Positions 12,011-23,965 of a stretch of DNA of 64,000 nt are shown here, piece after piece. Under the pieces are notes generated by a model, which searched no databases, had not been told where the DNA came from, and saw nothing but the letters and a program-made list of their open reading frames with translations. A program made the translations under genes and the position numbers. How positions within the stretch are numbered: position 1 is the first letter of the stretch; the number at the start of each line of letters is the position of its first letter. Source of the DNA: Daphnia carinata (taxonomy: Eukaryota > Arthropoda > Branchiopoda > Diplostraca > Daphniidae); NCBI RefSeq assembly GCF_022539665.2, contig NC_081331.1:2514501-2578500 (forward strand). The letters run 5' to 3'.

Positions 12011-14484
12011 TTATTCACGCATGGCCTCTTGATCAGCTGCACCGCCAGGAGCAGGTGCTGAGCTATCGGCACCCTTCTTCTTTGATCCAGAAACAATGTC
12101 GTCGATGCGCAAGAGAAGAATTGCCGTCTAAAGGGCGAACGTAATAGTAAGATATCTTAAGATCTGTAGTTTTATTACGCACTAACCTCGACGGCAGTCT
12201 TCAGAACTTGAAGTTTCACTGCAAGAGGATCCCAAATACCAAGATCCTTCATATCGGCTAGTTCACCAGTTTCGCCATTGATACCCCAAGTTGTTCCGCC
12301 CGTGGCATGCTTTGCTCGGAGTGCAGTTAGAGTACGAATGACGGTGGCTCCACAGTTTTGGGCCAAAGTTCTAGGAATCACTTCGAGAGCTTGAGCAATC
12401 GCTCGGTAGGGACCCTGAGTCACTCCGGCCAAACTCTTTGCTTTCTCAGCCAGGGCCTTTGAGGTCAAATATCATTGGTTAAATGAATGTAAAAGCAATT
12501 TTAGAAAATGACATACGTAAGCCAAAGCCATTTCAGCAGCACCACCTCCAGGAACAAGTTTGGGCTCCAGTAGAACGTTACGGGTAACGTTCATGGCATC
12601 TTGCAAATTTCGCTCTACCTCATTCAGAACATCTTTGGATGCTCCACGGAGAAGAATCGTGCATGCTTTAGGGTCTTCACATTCAACAACGAAGCAGAAG
12701 TACTCGTCGCCGATCTGTTGACAACAGAATGTTATTGTACAAGTCCCGATTTCCTCGTACAGTTATCTGAACATCACCTTCTTGATTTCAAAGAGACCAG
12801 CCTTTGTGCCAATGTCTTCTTCACGGATTTCATCGGTACGATTGACAATTGTAGCGCCAGAGGCGCGAGCAATACGGTTATTGTCAGACTTTCTCACACG
12901 ACGAATAGCAGTGATACCAGCCTTAAACATAAAATTAAAGAAAATGTAAATACCAAACACGAATCTGAATGATAAAATTTAAACAAAAATAACACCTTGA
13001 CCAGATAATGTTGAGCCAAGTCGGACACACCCTTTTCAGTAAAGACTACGTCAGGCTTGACGCGGATGATATCCTCACATGTTTTTTGGACGTATTCTTC
13101 CTCAAGCTCTAGTATGCGTGTGAAGTCTTCTTCTTTCATTATCTCAATGTTAGTCTGCCAAACAAGAGTTCATAAAATAACGAACATCATTACTATCCGT
13201 CAAGACGCACCTGGCTTTCGCCCTTCTTGTATTCCAAGTTGCAATCTAGCAACAGAATGCGTGGCTTGACGATGTGACGACGCATTTTCGGGTGAGTTAC
13301 ATCTTTGTTCAACATAACACCCCGTAGAACACAAGAATCTTCCATAGTGCCACCAGGAACCTAAATATTTTGAAGTTTCTCTTGAAAACCGTATTTAACT
13401 TTGGTTCAAATCTCACTCACCTTTTCAACTTTAGCGTATCTTTTGATGTCAATTTCACGACGTCCATTTTCGTCGACTACAACTGTGCTTACGGCATCCA
13501 GAGCAATCTGACAAGCTTGTTCCGACCAGCGATTAACAAATTTAGTTCCTAGACATGATTTGATAATGGACAGCAACTGGGAACGATCGTTCACATCCAC
13601 AGGGGTGCTAGATAGAAAAATTTGCAAAATAGGGCACAATAAACATACTACTGTAAGCAGACCTGATTTGGTCCCTAAGAACAGTCACAGCATCTTCTAA
13701 GGCTTGACGATAGGCGGAAATGATCAAAGTTGGATGCATCTGTTGTGTCAAGAAGGGTTCTGAGACAGCCAGAACTTCTCCAGCTAGAATAATAACCGAT
13801 GTAGTACCATCTCCAACCTAGACATAAAATACATTCTGAAGTTTTTTAATTTTACAATTAAAATAGGTGAACATACCTCTTCATCCTGTGTGCGAGAGAT
13901 CTCAATCATAGACTTTGCAGCTGGATGTTGAACAGTGATTTCTCTGAGGATGGCATTTCCATCATTGGTTAAAACAATACCACCCATGGGATCCATCAAC
14001 ATTTTCAACATTGCTCGTGGGCCAAGACATGTTCGAATAACATCAGCTACAGTCTGTTGAATACAGTCATTAAAAATAGATTGATACAGATTTTTGGTTA
14101 TATTTCACTTAACTAAGATAAAAATTGAAAAATAATCCAACAAAAAACCAGAAAATAATCATGCATATTATGTCAAAACATTTAGCTCAACTCCACTTTT
14201 GCTATCAACATCGCTAATTCCCAAAATTAAAAGAGAAAAAGCAAGGAATATTGATTTAACATGATTTTCTCGATAGTTCTATAATCTTTTATGAATTTTG
14301 ACAAGTTCCATGCGGCTTTCAGCTTACCTTGCCGGCTGTGATATTCTCAATCTGAACCTTCTTTCCACTCTCTCTCTTCGTATTCTGACCTATAAAATGA
14401 AATGTGCTGTAAAACAAGTGATCAAACTTTGATTAAACTTCTGCAATTGCAGTACTTACTAAGAACGATGATCGGGCCGGACAT
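12011..14484 (-). CDS. CCT3: T-complex protein 1 subunit gamma (CCT3)
   Basis: Eleven exons (14484-14460, 14389-14328, 14053-13877, 13817-13663, 13607-13421, 13360-13211, 13154-12996, 12921-12778, 12714-12517, 12456-12187, 12127-12011) give 547 residues, matching the family length. This is the gamma subunit of the cytosolic TRiC/CCT chaperonin that folds actin and tubulin. Signature blocks include SQNTKRESGKKVQ, LGPRAMLKMLMDPMGGIVLT, NDGNAILREITVQHPAAKSM, the nucleotide-contact VGDGTTSVI, KPDVVFTEKGVSDLAQHYL, ATGGTTWGINGETGEL and the closing LLLRIDDIVSG. The start is MSGPIIVL. The stop codon lies inside an AATAAA hexamer (complement of 12010-12015), so the coding end and a polyadenylation signal may coincide. 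Exon 1 codes for only eight residues plus one base. Confidence 0.97.
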
Positions 14485-15060
14485 TTCAATAGTTTCGTGA
14501 CACACGCTCTGAAAAGTCGAAGTCACGTTGGGCTCTAACAATTCTCCTTCTTCTGTAACAGCGTTGCCGAAAAAATTTTTCACGTTCCGCCATCATTAAA
14601 ATTTAATCATTTATATTCATCAGTTCACCTCCAGGACGTGTATTTCTTACATTTCCAGCGTAAAAAGCAATTTAAAAAATATTAACTAAGACTTACGATG
14701 AACTGCTGCATTACCCATAAAATTTAACTGAGCTTTTTTGATTAATTTCGACTATCACATTTTCTCTACTCCATAAAGAAACAAGAAAAAATGGGTGGAG
14801 TATTGTGTGTCTGCTACTTTGTGCGCATGCTGTGATTGGCGGGCAAGGATACTACCTAAAAGAGGGCTCAAACCTTAGGGGGCTGGAGTGAATCAGCGGA
14901 ATGAGGATTTTGGAGAACTAGAATGTGTATGGAAGTGTGGATATTAGCAATTTTTCACTCCACGGGCATTGCTTTAAAAGGGTGGGCGACTGCAGATGAG
15001 CAGACGGGAAGGGACAGCGGATGCGTTAAATAGCCAAATTTAAAAAATACTTAAATAATA
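14485..15060. other. CCT3 upstream region
   Basis: Promoter and 5' UTR of CCT3 are expected just above 14484. There is no TATA box and no other gene. The sequence becomes AT-rich and leads into the SINE-like units. Confidence 0.45.
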
Positions 15061-15061
15061 T

Positions 15062-15126
15062 AACAATAAAAATTCGAACCCATGAAATCAGCATGGCAGC
15101 CGCGCTCTATACCACAGCGCCATAGT
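15062..15126 (-). repeat. tRNA-derived SINE head (tRNA-Gly-like)
   Basis: The minus strand carries a box A-like TGGCGCTGTGG (15112-15122) and a box B GGGTTCGAATT (15071-15081) at tRNA spacing, with CTGCCAT in the anticodon-loop position, as in tRNA-Gly(GCC). The T-arm stem is weak and the acceptor stem does not close, so it is a degenerate tRNA-like promoter and not a working tRNA gene. Confidence 0.5.
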
Positions 15127-15194
15127 TCACTTACTCTTAATATGTACATAAGCTGCCTATATGAATGGGTGACACTCAAAGCAAATTTGGTTGG

Positions 15195-15400
15195 GATGTG
15201 CGGTCCTGGCACAGTGGTTATCACCCACGCTTTGTATTCTGTAGTCCCGGGTTCAAATCCCGCAACCGCCAATTTCGAAGCAACCGCATTCCCGCAACCG
15301 CCCTTCCTTCCCTCCATGCCCTCCTCCCACGAGAAACCTTCAAGAAAGAAGAAAGAAGAGCCATGCCTACTATAAAGGGGCTAAATGACACTACACTAAA
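15195..15400 (+). repeat. tRNA-derived SINE head and body
   Basis: The plus strand has box A TGGCACAGTGG (15207-15217) and box B GGGTTCAAATCCC (15249-15261) inside a good T-arm. GCGG near 15200 pairs only partly with the CCGCC at 15267-15271. A pyrimidine-rich body follows (CCTTCCTTCCCTCCATGCCC region). It sits about 70 bp from the opposite-strand unit. The end of the body is not defined; sequence to about 15850 may belong to the same repeat family. Confidence 0.55.
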
Positions 15401-15996
15401 ATAACACACACACTTGACACGTATACAGACCACATCGATCTGTAGTACCATTCACTACATGCTGAAGATCGACCCACAAACTGAAGGTAGAGAAAAGGTG
15501 ATCGGAACTCGTAGGCTGTTCGTAAGACTCCCCATGGCCACTAGGTTCATGGATGCAGGCAGCTAATCATCGGGCTAAGTGACCCTCTTCGATACCCGTA
15601 AGTTTTTGTTGGTTCTTACTGTGTCTAGGGGGCTAGTACGGCTTGCAGTTTCTTACACATATGCCATTATGTGTAGTTCTTTGTAGTAATCACGGAAGTT
15701 ATCTTTCGGCTCAAACATGAGCCCGGTGTAGTATCACGTGTACTGCTGGCCACACCATGTCGCTGTTCCACCCCAGCGATGCAGCCTTCGGATATAACCC
15801 TATATAGCACTGCTTCCGACTTGCAGCTGTTTAATCTTATTTATGAATCAAGCACAGTCCTGTGACCAAATAGAAAATATAGGTTTAATAAGTATTATAA
15901 GCCAATTACAATGAGTTCTGATATCAAGGAATATGACCACACATTTACAGCTTCTGTTTAATACACTACCGCAAAGGCGATTCCATCCTGATAACT

Positions 15997-16158
15997 GGAT
16001 TAGGTGTAATGTTGCGTATAAATAGAGTATGTCTGATGCAGATTGATTTGCAATTGGCTGAAGGCACTTCAGCGGTCGACACAGATCCAGGTATTCCTAG
16101 TTGAATATTTGTAGGTCTATTCTATTAAAAGAATTATATTAAACCATTTTGTTTTCAG
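15997..16158 (+). promoter_or_regulatory. Opsin promoter: Otx-type site, TATA box, 5' UTR intron
   Basis: TATAAATAG lies at 16017-16025, 230 bp above the opsin ATG. A GGATTA (15997-16002, the Otx/Orthodenticle core on the minus strand) lies 15 bp upstream of it. This is the arrangement expected for photoreceptor genes. A probable 5' UTR intron runs 16091-16158 (CCAG|GTATTC ... TTTTCAG), with transcription starting near 16045-16055. Start site and intron are inferred. Confidence 0.6.
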
Positions 16159-16254
16159 TGAGGAGCGGCTAATTCAGCTGGCCTCTGCAAAGATTTACTT
16201 AGACCTACTTGAAAATCTGTTTTCGAACACATCTCTTAATTTTCCAAACTAACT

Positions 16255-17867
16255 ATGGCCCTAAACAGCACGCTTACTGCTTCTTTTGATGCATTTCGGT
16301 TTGTTTAAAAAAGTTTCCGATCAAATTACAACTTTCACAATAGCAAATATTGCAGTTCCCAACGTTAAATTTTTTCTACAGGTCAGACCGGCGTATGATG
16401 GGATGGAATACACCCGAAGACTACATGTCCTACGTTCATCCGTAATTACAAAATGTTTCAATTACCCACTACATCACATGAAAAATTACCTGAGTCATGC
16501 GATCGCAATTTCAGGTATTGGAAGACGTTCGAAGCCCCTAACCCATTTCTTCACTACACTTTGGGTTTCTTCTACATCATCTTCATGTTCTGTGCTTTGA
16601 TGGGAAACGGTGTTGTTATCTGGATCTTTACAAGGTAATCCATAAGCTCTTGATACAACTGTTGAGTATCGGAGAATGGCCTAATATTTTCTTTTTCATC
16701 AGCTGCAAGAGTTTACGGACGCCATCCAACATGCTAGTCGTAAATTTAGCCATTCTGGATTTTATCATGATGTTGAAAACTCCCATTTTCATCATGAATT
16801 CCTACAACGAAGGCCCAATTTGGGGAAAGCTGGGTTGCGACATCTTTGCTCTGTTGGGAAGTTATAACGGAATTGGATCGGCAATGAACAACGCCGCTAT
16901 TGCCTACGATCGCCATCGGTAGGTTGTAAAAAAAAAGCAGCAAATTAAATTACAAAGCTTTCAATTATTTAAAAATTCAGTACCATAGCTCGTCCATTGG
17001 ATGGCAAACTGACTCGCAAGCAAGTGACATTGATGATTGTCGCTATCTGGGCCTGGGCAACACCCTTTTCCGTTATGCCATTTTTGGGCATCTGGGGAAG
17101 ATTTGTTCCAGGTAAGCTAGAACTGAACACAATAAAAGAAATCCGACTTTGCATTAATACTACTTTTCACATGGGCAGAGGGATTCCTTACGACTTGTAC
17201 CTTCGATTACATGACGGAGGATTCTTCGACCAAGTTTTTCGTCGGCACCATCTTCTTCTACTCTTACATCATTCCTCTAGCATTGCTCATTTTTTACTAC
17301 TCAAAAATTGTGCAATCTGTCGGCGATCACGAAAAGACTCTTCGCGATCAAGCCAAGAAAATGAATGTTACTTCGTTGCGCAGCAACCGCGACCAGAATG
17401 AGAAATCCGCTGAAGTCCGCATTGCCAAAGTTGCCATTGCATTGGCCACATTGTTCGTTGTCGCTTGGACTCCTTACGCCTTCGTGGCACTCACAGCTGC
17501 GTTTGGAAACAGGTGAGATAGCCTTTCGATAACATCTAAATGTTCACTTCCCATGAAATATTTATTCTCTTCACAGGAGCGTCTTGACGCCTCTCATGTC
17601 CATGATACCGGCCTGCTGCTGCAAAGGAGTAGCTTGCATCAACCCGTGGATGTATGCAATTAATCATCCTCGTTATCGGTAAAAAACCTGTTTAAAAAAA
17701 AAACGTTAAGCAAGCACATTACATTTTTATCTTCTCTTATTCCAAGTATGGAGCTGCAAAAGAAAATGCCCTGGTTCTGTGTTCACGAACCGGCTCCTAC
17801 TGACGATTTAAGCCTTGGCTCGGCTACTACGGAGATGTCAGGTGTCGTCAAGGAAACCTCATCGTAA
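16255..17867 (+). CDS. Short-wavelength (UV/blue-clade) rhabdomeric opsin
   Basis: Eight exons (16255-16298, 16382-16441, 16515-16634, 16703-16918, 16981-17111, 17179-17512, 17577-17678, 17747-17867) close to 375 residues. It is a seven-helix visual pigment. Asn5 is in a glycosylation sequon (NST). Helix 1 has GN (65-66). Helix 2 has NLAILDF followed by MMLKTPIF, with Lys100 at the position (bovine 90) linked to UV tuning in insects. Cys120 is a disulfide partner. Helix 3 ends DRH (144-146) where DRY is usual. Retinal-binding Lys318 lies in [25 protein letters not shown], which also holds NPxx[20 protein letters not shown] in loop 3 is typical of arthropod Gq opsins. The tail is short and Ser/Thr-rich. 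A 3' AATAAA is at 18006-18011. Confidence 0.95.
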
Positions 17868-18310
17868 AACCTGCAACATTTTCAACAATTTGACATGGAG
17901 CGAAACTGGATTATGAAACGATTATGCACTCATCTTAGTAAGACAGAACATAGTTAACATCAATAGTTGAATGAATAGCCCACTTTATATATTGGTTGAA
18001 ATACGAATAAACAAACCCAGCATAACAAATAAATGAATCACCATGATACGATTTCGTCAACGATTGAGCGACCTCTATGCAAAAGCCTCTAAAAATGAAA
18101 TGATTGAAAAAGACAAAAAAAAACCTTGGAATTAACTTCAACAATAGCTTGTTCCTTACCGCCATCAATCTCAAACTCTATTTACGGACGCGAGCTTGAC
18201 TTATGGCCCAAAGAAATGACTTATGTTATAGCTCAAATTACAAAAGAGGGATCACCGCCCGATAATATCCAGCAATAATTTTGCTTTGGCTTTATCGTTT
18301 GTCAGAGAAA
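17868..18310. other. Spacer between convergent opsin and PEX13
   Basis: 3' UTRs of both genes. AATAAA at 18006-18011 serves the opsin. Nothing else seen. Confidence 0.6.
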
Positions 18311-19676
18311 CTATACAGGCGGAGCGTTTTCATGTTTGGCCAAAATTTTGATGTAATTCGCAGGTATGAGGCCAGTGTGTTGTGCATCAGTACCAGCCAA
18401 CATCCATCCTTTGATACGTGGTTGAAGTGCACGAGGAGCTAACCGAAGGGTCTCGCCAGCTCTGAAACTGAGTTCTTGGTCGTTTCCGGCATTGAAATCG
18501 TAGTCTGCCACTGCAGTATAATGTTCTCCTAGACCGTCTGCCCACTTTTTGCCTAAAGAAATGAAAACAACGATCTTAGTGGATGAATCCTCATGCAGCA
18601 AACAACGTAGGTATAAGCCAACCGAGTCCTTCAGGTTGGTTGTCAAGAGAAGAAATAATCCTCCAAATAAAATATGGGGCAGAAACTATGATGGCAAGGA
18701 ATAATGTGATAGGCCACGATGATTTCGATTTTTTAATATCAGCTTCTGTCAACAGACCCGCAGATAAGGTATCTGAACTGGATATGGCAGAAGACCATGC
18801 AGTATTAATCGGATTATCACGTCTTAAACCTGTAGATAGGGATTTGTAAGAATAATTAATACATAAAACCGACATATGTTATACAACCGACGCACCAAAC
18901 ATATAAAATAATTTGTGAAGGGCCCACTTGGCCGTCCGGAAAATTGCCAAAGCAGAAAATACTTTGCTTAGATGGGTTCGCATACGTGAAAATTGATCTG
19001 CCATTCCTAATACTGCTCTAAATGAGCTGTAAACTGCATTGAGGGTAGAATCCAGCATCATACTGATAGAGCTAAAGGCATGAACAATTGATTCCAAGCT
19101 TTGAAATGCAGGTTGAGAACTCTCTTCTGCCATGGAAATAAACCTTTTTCAGGCAATTAAGAGAATAAATATAAATTTAAAGATTTTTTAAATATTGTAA
19201 CTTCCGTGTGAGTAGTTACCTGTTGTCACTCATCCCTCCATATGATCTCCCGTAAGAGCTGTAGCCCCCATATCCTCCATAACTGGTGCCATATCCTCCA
19301 TAACCAGTGCCATAGCTACTCGTAAGGCCTGAATAACCTCCATACCCACTGCTGTAACCATATGGGCTTGAATAACTTGAAATGCCTGTTCGATAAGGTG
19401 AGTAGCTATTAGTTGCTCCATATTCATTTGTTGTAAGATTGGCTCCAGGTACTCTAGGTGGTAAAGGAGGAACGCTAGGCCCCGTGTTTGCCAGCGCACT
19501 TCCTCCACCTCCACTGCAAGTTCAAAACAGAGGTGTTTGAAAAAAGAATTAGAAAAACGATAAAGAATTGTTACGACGCACCTCATGACGGGTGCTGGCA
19601 AGGGATTTCCGATATCCCCAGAAAAAGCCCTCGAATTAACACCAGCTCTTTCCCATGGTTTTAAAGGAGCTGCCAT
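18311..19676 (-). CDS. PEX13: Peroxin-13, peroxisomal docking-complex protein
   Basis: Exons 19676-19582, 19513-19220, 19143-18896, 18829-18623 and 18552-18311 close to 361 residues (human about 403). PEX13 is the peroxisomal membrane component that docks the PEX5 receptor with PEX14. Visible in order: the N-terminal LKPWERAG motif; a Tyr/Gly-rich YG-repeat region (about residues 65-125) of the type proposed to form the import phase; the central PEX13 N domain (FQSLESIVHAFSSISMMLDST, HLSKVFSALAIFRTAKWALHKLF); a membrane helix at about 251-272 (WPITLFLAIIVSAPYFIWRI); and a C-terminal SH3 domain at about 292-353 (ADYDFNAGNDQELSF, GWMLAG, GLIPANYI). It is head-to-head with a small ORF 125 bp away. 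Confidence 0.95.
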
Positions 19677-19800
19677 GTTTTGACGATTTTACAAATCGGA
19701 AAAACTAAGACAATTTACCTTTACTCCCAAATAGAGGACTGATACGGGTTTTTGTCAACAACAAGACACCATTACAAAGGTACAAATTCCCTGATAAAAA

Positions 19801-19974
19801 ATGAAGCTGGTTTACGCCGATAGATGGCACATTGAATCGTCAAAATTCATTCTAGACAACAGCAGTTATTTTCATCGAAGTGCCTGCAAGGACGAAAAAG
19901 GGGAAATCTTTGAAAACTATGAATTATTTACTCCACGTCCCAATTCAGTTCCATTTTTCGATGTTAGATTTTAA
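19801..19974 (+). CDS. Small ORF, 57 residues, unrecognised
   Basis: An ATG-started frame reads MKLVYADRWHIESSKFIL, continues with a well-mixed composition (two Asn-glycosylation-like sites, NSS) and ends at TAA. Codon use looks coding, and its position 125 bp from the PEX13 start suggests a shared promoter. It may be only the first exon: GTTAGA follows FFD, and a TTTTACAG acceptor lies at about 20000-20006, but the frames beyond it stop quickly. No family recognised; a chance ORF is possible. Confidence 0.3.
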   Translation: MKLVYADRWHIESSKFILDNSSYFHRSACKDEKGEIFENYELFTPRPNSVPFFDVRF

Positions 19975-22900
19975 CAAATATAAGAAAATTCACGATAATT
20001 TTACAGGATTTCTCTTCCATTCATACTTCATTCGAACCACATTTTCGACAATGAACTCTGATTGAAGAATGAATTGCATGGCGTTAAAAGAGCTTGGGAA
20101 CCACTCTACATAATATAAACATGTCATGAAAAAAGTGAAGTAGGCCGTACCACCAGCTTGTTCATATAGGAACATGGAGAAAAAGGTCCTTAGAATCACG
20201 CTAGCAAGCAATCACTCGTCTGAGATTGAATTTCTATTCGTTGTCGTGCTCAGCCAATTATCTGAGCTGCCTATATGGAAGGGCGACGAGGAGAGATGGA
20301 ATGGCCTCCGTAGTGCCTACACCGTGAGTTGGCGCTGTGTTATATGTATAATTTGTCTGAGTGCGGTCGTGAAGCGTGCGTGATTCTGATGTGTATTCAA
20401 CCACCGGTTTTCCATCCAACCACCGTCGACTGCCAATAGCTTCCACGGACGTTTATGGCAGCGTAATAAAAGAACTCCGTGCTGAATAGATGCTCTTTAA
20501 ACATCCTCTGAATAGATGGGCAGTCATTTCATAACAAACCCATCAAATCTGGGTTCGACAAGACTTACGAATAAACAGGGAAAAGGTTAAAGGGTTTTAA
20601 CCGATTGAGGGCGTGATAAATTCATCCTTCGTTTAGCACGAAAGAGTAAAAAATTTCGCAATAAAAATATGTAAAATACATGTGAGACACGTCATCAGGT
20701 AAAAGTGAAAAGGCCATAGTACCTATTTTAGAATTAATATTCACTTCACTGGAGTGTCAATGACGTAAAGCGTCAAATCACCGAAGGCAAAACGTGTGGA
20801 ATTTCGTCGAACTTTTCAGAGTCATCCATTAACATGGCAAAGTGGAATCAACAGTGGAACCTGAAAATGAGTACACGGGTCTTCAGTGTTTACACCTGCG
20901 TTGTAATTATGCTTGTTCACATGAACGACGAACTAAAATAACAGGCCATATGATGTCAAACACTGTCACTGTTTCGCTGATGATTGAGCAACAACAAGTT
21001 AATTGAACAACTGGATAGTGCTGCATTGCCAGAATAAAAATAGCCTTTTACACCTGACATTGTCATTTAATGCTCTGTTGCCATAAAATTACTATTTCCA
21101 GTCTACCACAGATTTTATTCTGCCAAAAGACAAAAACTATTGCAAAGATATCCAGACACATATAGGAAATGCCTAATATGTGGGTAAAAAGCATGGAAAA
21201 AGTTTCATTAACAATCTTCCAATATCTATTACATATCAGTAAGGCGTTGATGGGCTCGATTCTACATCATCTCGACGGAATGATGGTATAGCCTTGTATA
21301 TTTCCGTCAGACACCTTTTATTCTCTCGTTTCTTTTTTTTTGTGTTGATAAGATTGATTTTTTGGAGAGTATTATAGCGGTGGTGGTGATATATAGATAT
21401 CGTCGGCGACGTCTGTGGTGGGCGGCGATGGGTTCATTAGATCGGAGATGAACAACGTGACGTATCGGAGAAGTAGATCCGTCTATAACAATTCAATGAA
21501 CGGAAAAAGTATAAAAAGAGGGAGGCAAAATAAGCGAATAGCGTGCCGAGCCGGAGTAGTAGGAAAAAAAGGGAGCGACTTTTTTGCCACGTAAGATGGT
21601 TGTGATTAGTCGTGTTGAAGTGTGAGGGGAAAAAAGAGGAGAGAGCCAAGTCTTTGATGATGAACCTAACACGAGAGCAAAGTAGGCCTCGCGTCTAACA
21701 CGGAGGGTGTGAAAAATGGCTGATTGAAGAGCTCGAGTTCTCATTTCTCTGGCTGGCTGGCATTATGACTGCCATACTCGCAATCCGTGCTGCCGTAAAA
21801 TAGGAACGAAAGGGGAGGACGTGCAATGAAAAGAAAAATCCATCCTGCTCCCCACTTCCCCATATACTTGAAAAAATTCATGTAGGAAAAGTGGGTCTGA
21901 CTTTTCGAAGGCAAGAAGAACATAATAGACATGTGGATGGTAATACATCAAGATGAAGTCACTACTAGTGCTACTATACTATATCAACTGTCTCTATCGT
22001 CAAGCTAGATATTTAAAAGTACCAGGCAGCCATAACGAAAAAAACAAACTATTAGCTTTCGTGCAAGTACATCGCGTTAGAACGTGTGTGAGCCTCTTGG
22101 CTTCTCTTTTGTTAACTAAAAAAAAAAAAATTCTTAGGATAGATACAAGTGTAGAAGACAGCATTAGTCGTCACGACCTGAGCTAATATGCCGGAGCATA
22201 TCCATCAGCCTCTCGCGCGGCACTGGATGTCTCTAGCTGCTGTTGCCTGCCTCTTGAAACCCGACAACGACCTATTATTTATGTATGCAAATGTGTGTTT
22301 TTTTTTTCTCGTCCTTCTAACATTTTCAGGAGCAACAACCCACTTATTAAAATTGACCTCGTTGAATAGTCAACGTATTCACATTTAGTTAGCTTATAAT
22401 GAGGCCCGTGATATTCTTGCATGTTCATGTCGGGCAGAGTGTTATGTGATGTATAACGTATAGCTACTGTAGTCCAACGTCTTTGGTCCTAATTACACAT
22501 ATAATGGGACAAGAAATAAACGCCCCTAATACTGCCAATTATTTGGCATAAATCATTTTCTATATATTTAATATCCCCACGTTTTGTTTTGATAGGTTCT
22601 CATCAATCGGCTGAATCACTACCTGTTCTAACACATGGAGAGAGAGGGTAGCTTTGAAACGATTATATTATAGACCAAACAAGGGTGATACAATCGCTAG
22701 GAACGAAAAGATTTCGACCAATTTTTATAATAAGAGATTATTTTTTCAAAGAAAAATAAAAACAAAACAAACAATACGCAAAAATAAAACGGAAATGAAG
22801 TACCAATGAAAAAAGAAAAACAATTGGAGAAACATGTACACGTATATCATATGTGAGAATATTAAAGAAACAATTTCTTAATCTAAATCCTTCACACTTT

Positions 22901-23965
22901 CAGTTCACTTATACAATCATGGAGAAACATTGAGAACAGAAAATGTTTGGATATGGATTTTGATGGGGAACGCAGTCATCAAAACATCAAACTTCATTTT
23001 CTCATATTTACTGTACGAATGCTGGATGATGAACACCTCAAAAATATATGGAAAACAAAAGTGTGTGGGCTTTGGCATTTTTTGGAGTCATTCGACAGAG
23101 GGATTTTATAGCCGAAATACTGGGACAATAAAAAGGGCAGACTATGAAAAGAGAAAATGATCAATCACTGAATACGTGGGGGGAATGAAACGATTCGTTG
23201 CATTTTGCGAGTTCGTCGTTTTTCTCTTTTTTACAAATAAATGAGACACTGCCACAATGGAAGTGAAAATAAATTATCATGAAACTATTTTATATACGAC
23301 AAAGTATATATATATATACGTAATGTCGGGATATCTCAATAACACGGCACAACCATCAAAACAAAATAAGAAACTTTTTACGACATTCAACTTTTTTTTT
23401 TCTTTCCTGAAATCGACATGGAACGATGAAAAGGAATAGACAAGAGGGGCAACCACTTTTCTCTTTTTGGATCGTTTCTTTTTAGCTGTCACTTTCTTTT
23501 TGCCTCTTGGCCTCTACCCAAAAAGGCCTATATTTGTATTTACAAAAAGCTAACTTAAAAATGCGGCCGGTATACATATATATATATATATATATCTGAA
23601 AATATGAATATTTTTCTAGTTAGGGTTGGAGAGGGATCCCCTGCCGAATATTCCTGCCACGTTATGTAGTGGAATATCCAAACGAGAAAAATATTTTCTA
23701 TATAAAAAGATAGAGGGAGATGTTCTACATATAAGAATGTCAAGAAGCTGCACGTAGGAAAAAGAATGCCCTGTTTTTCTTTGTTCGATAAAGACGAATT
23801 GATTTTGTAGCTCTGTAACAAATGGCATGGAAATAACTGTGTCCTGTAGAAATATTGTTTTGACTTGAACGCTCAAAAAGTGGGACTTTTTCTATGTTGG
23901 CTATAACAATTTTTTTAGAGTATTCCTTGGTTATGTCGGCAAGATTTAAAAAAAAAACGTTGACT
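19975..23965. other. Intergenic region downstream of Vsx
   Basis: About 4 kb without a supportable gene. Open frames on both strands are short and lack domains (one minus-strand frame at 20211-19990 is Phe/Tyr-rich). A (TA)n tract lies at 23571-23595, and the 3' UTR of Vsx lies just left of 23966. Confidence 0.5.

Noticed and set aside
15195-15275. Functional tRNA gene
   Set aside because: Box A and B are good, but the acceptor stem mismatches at its inner pairs and the anticodon stem is poor, so a SINE head is the better reading.
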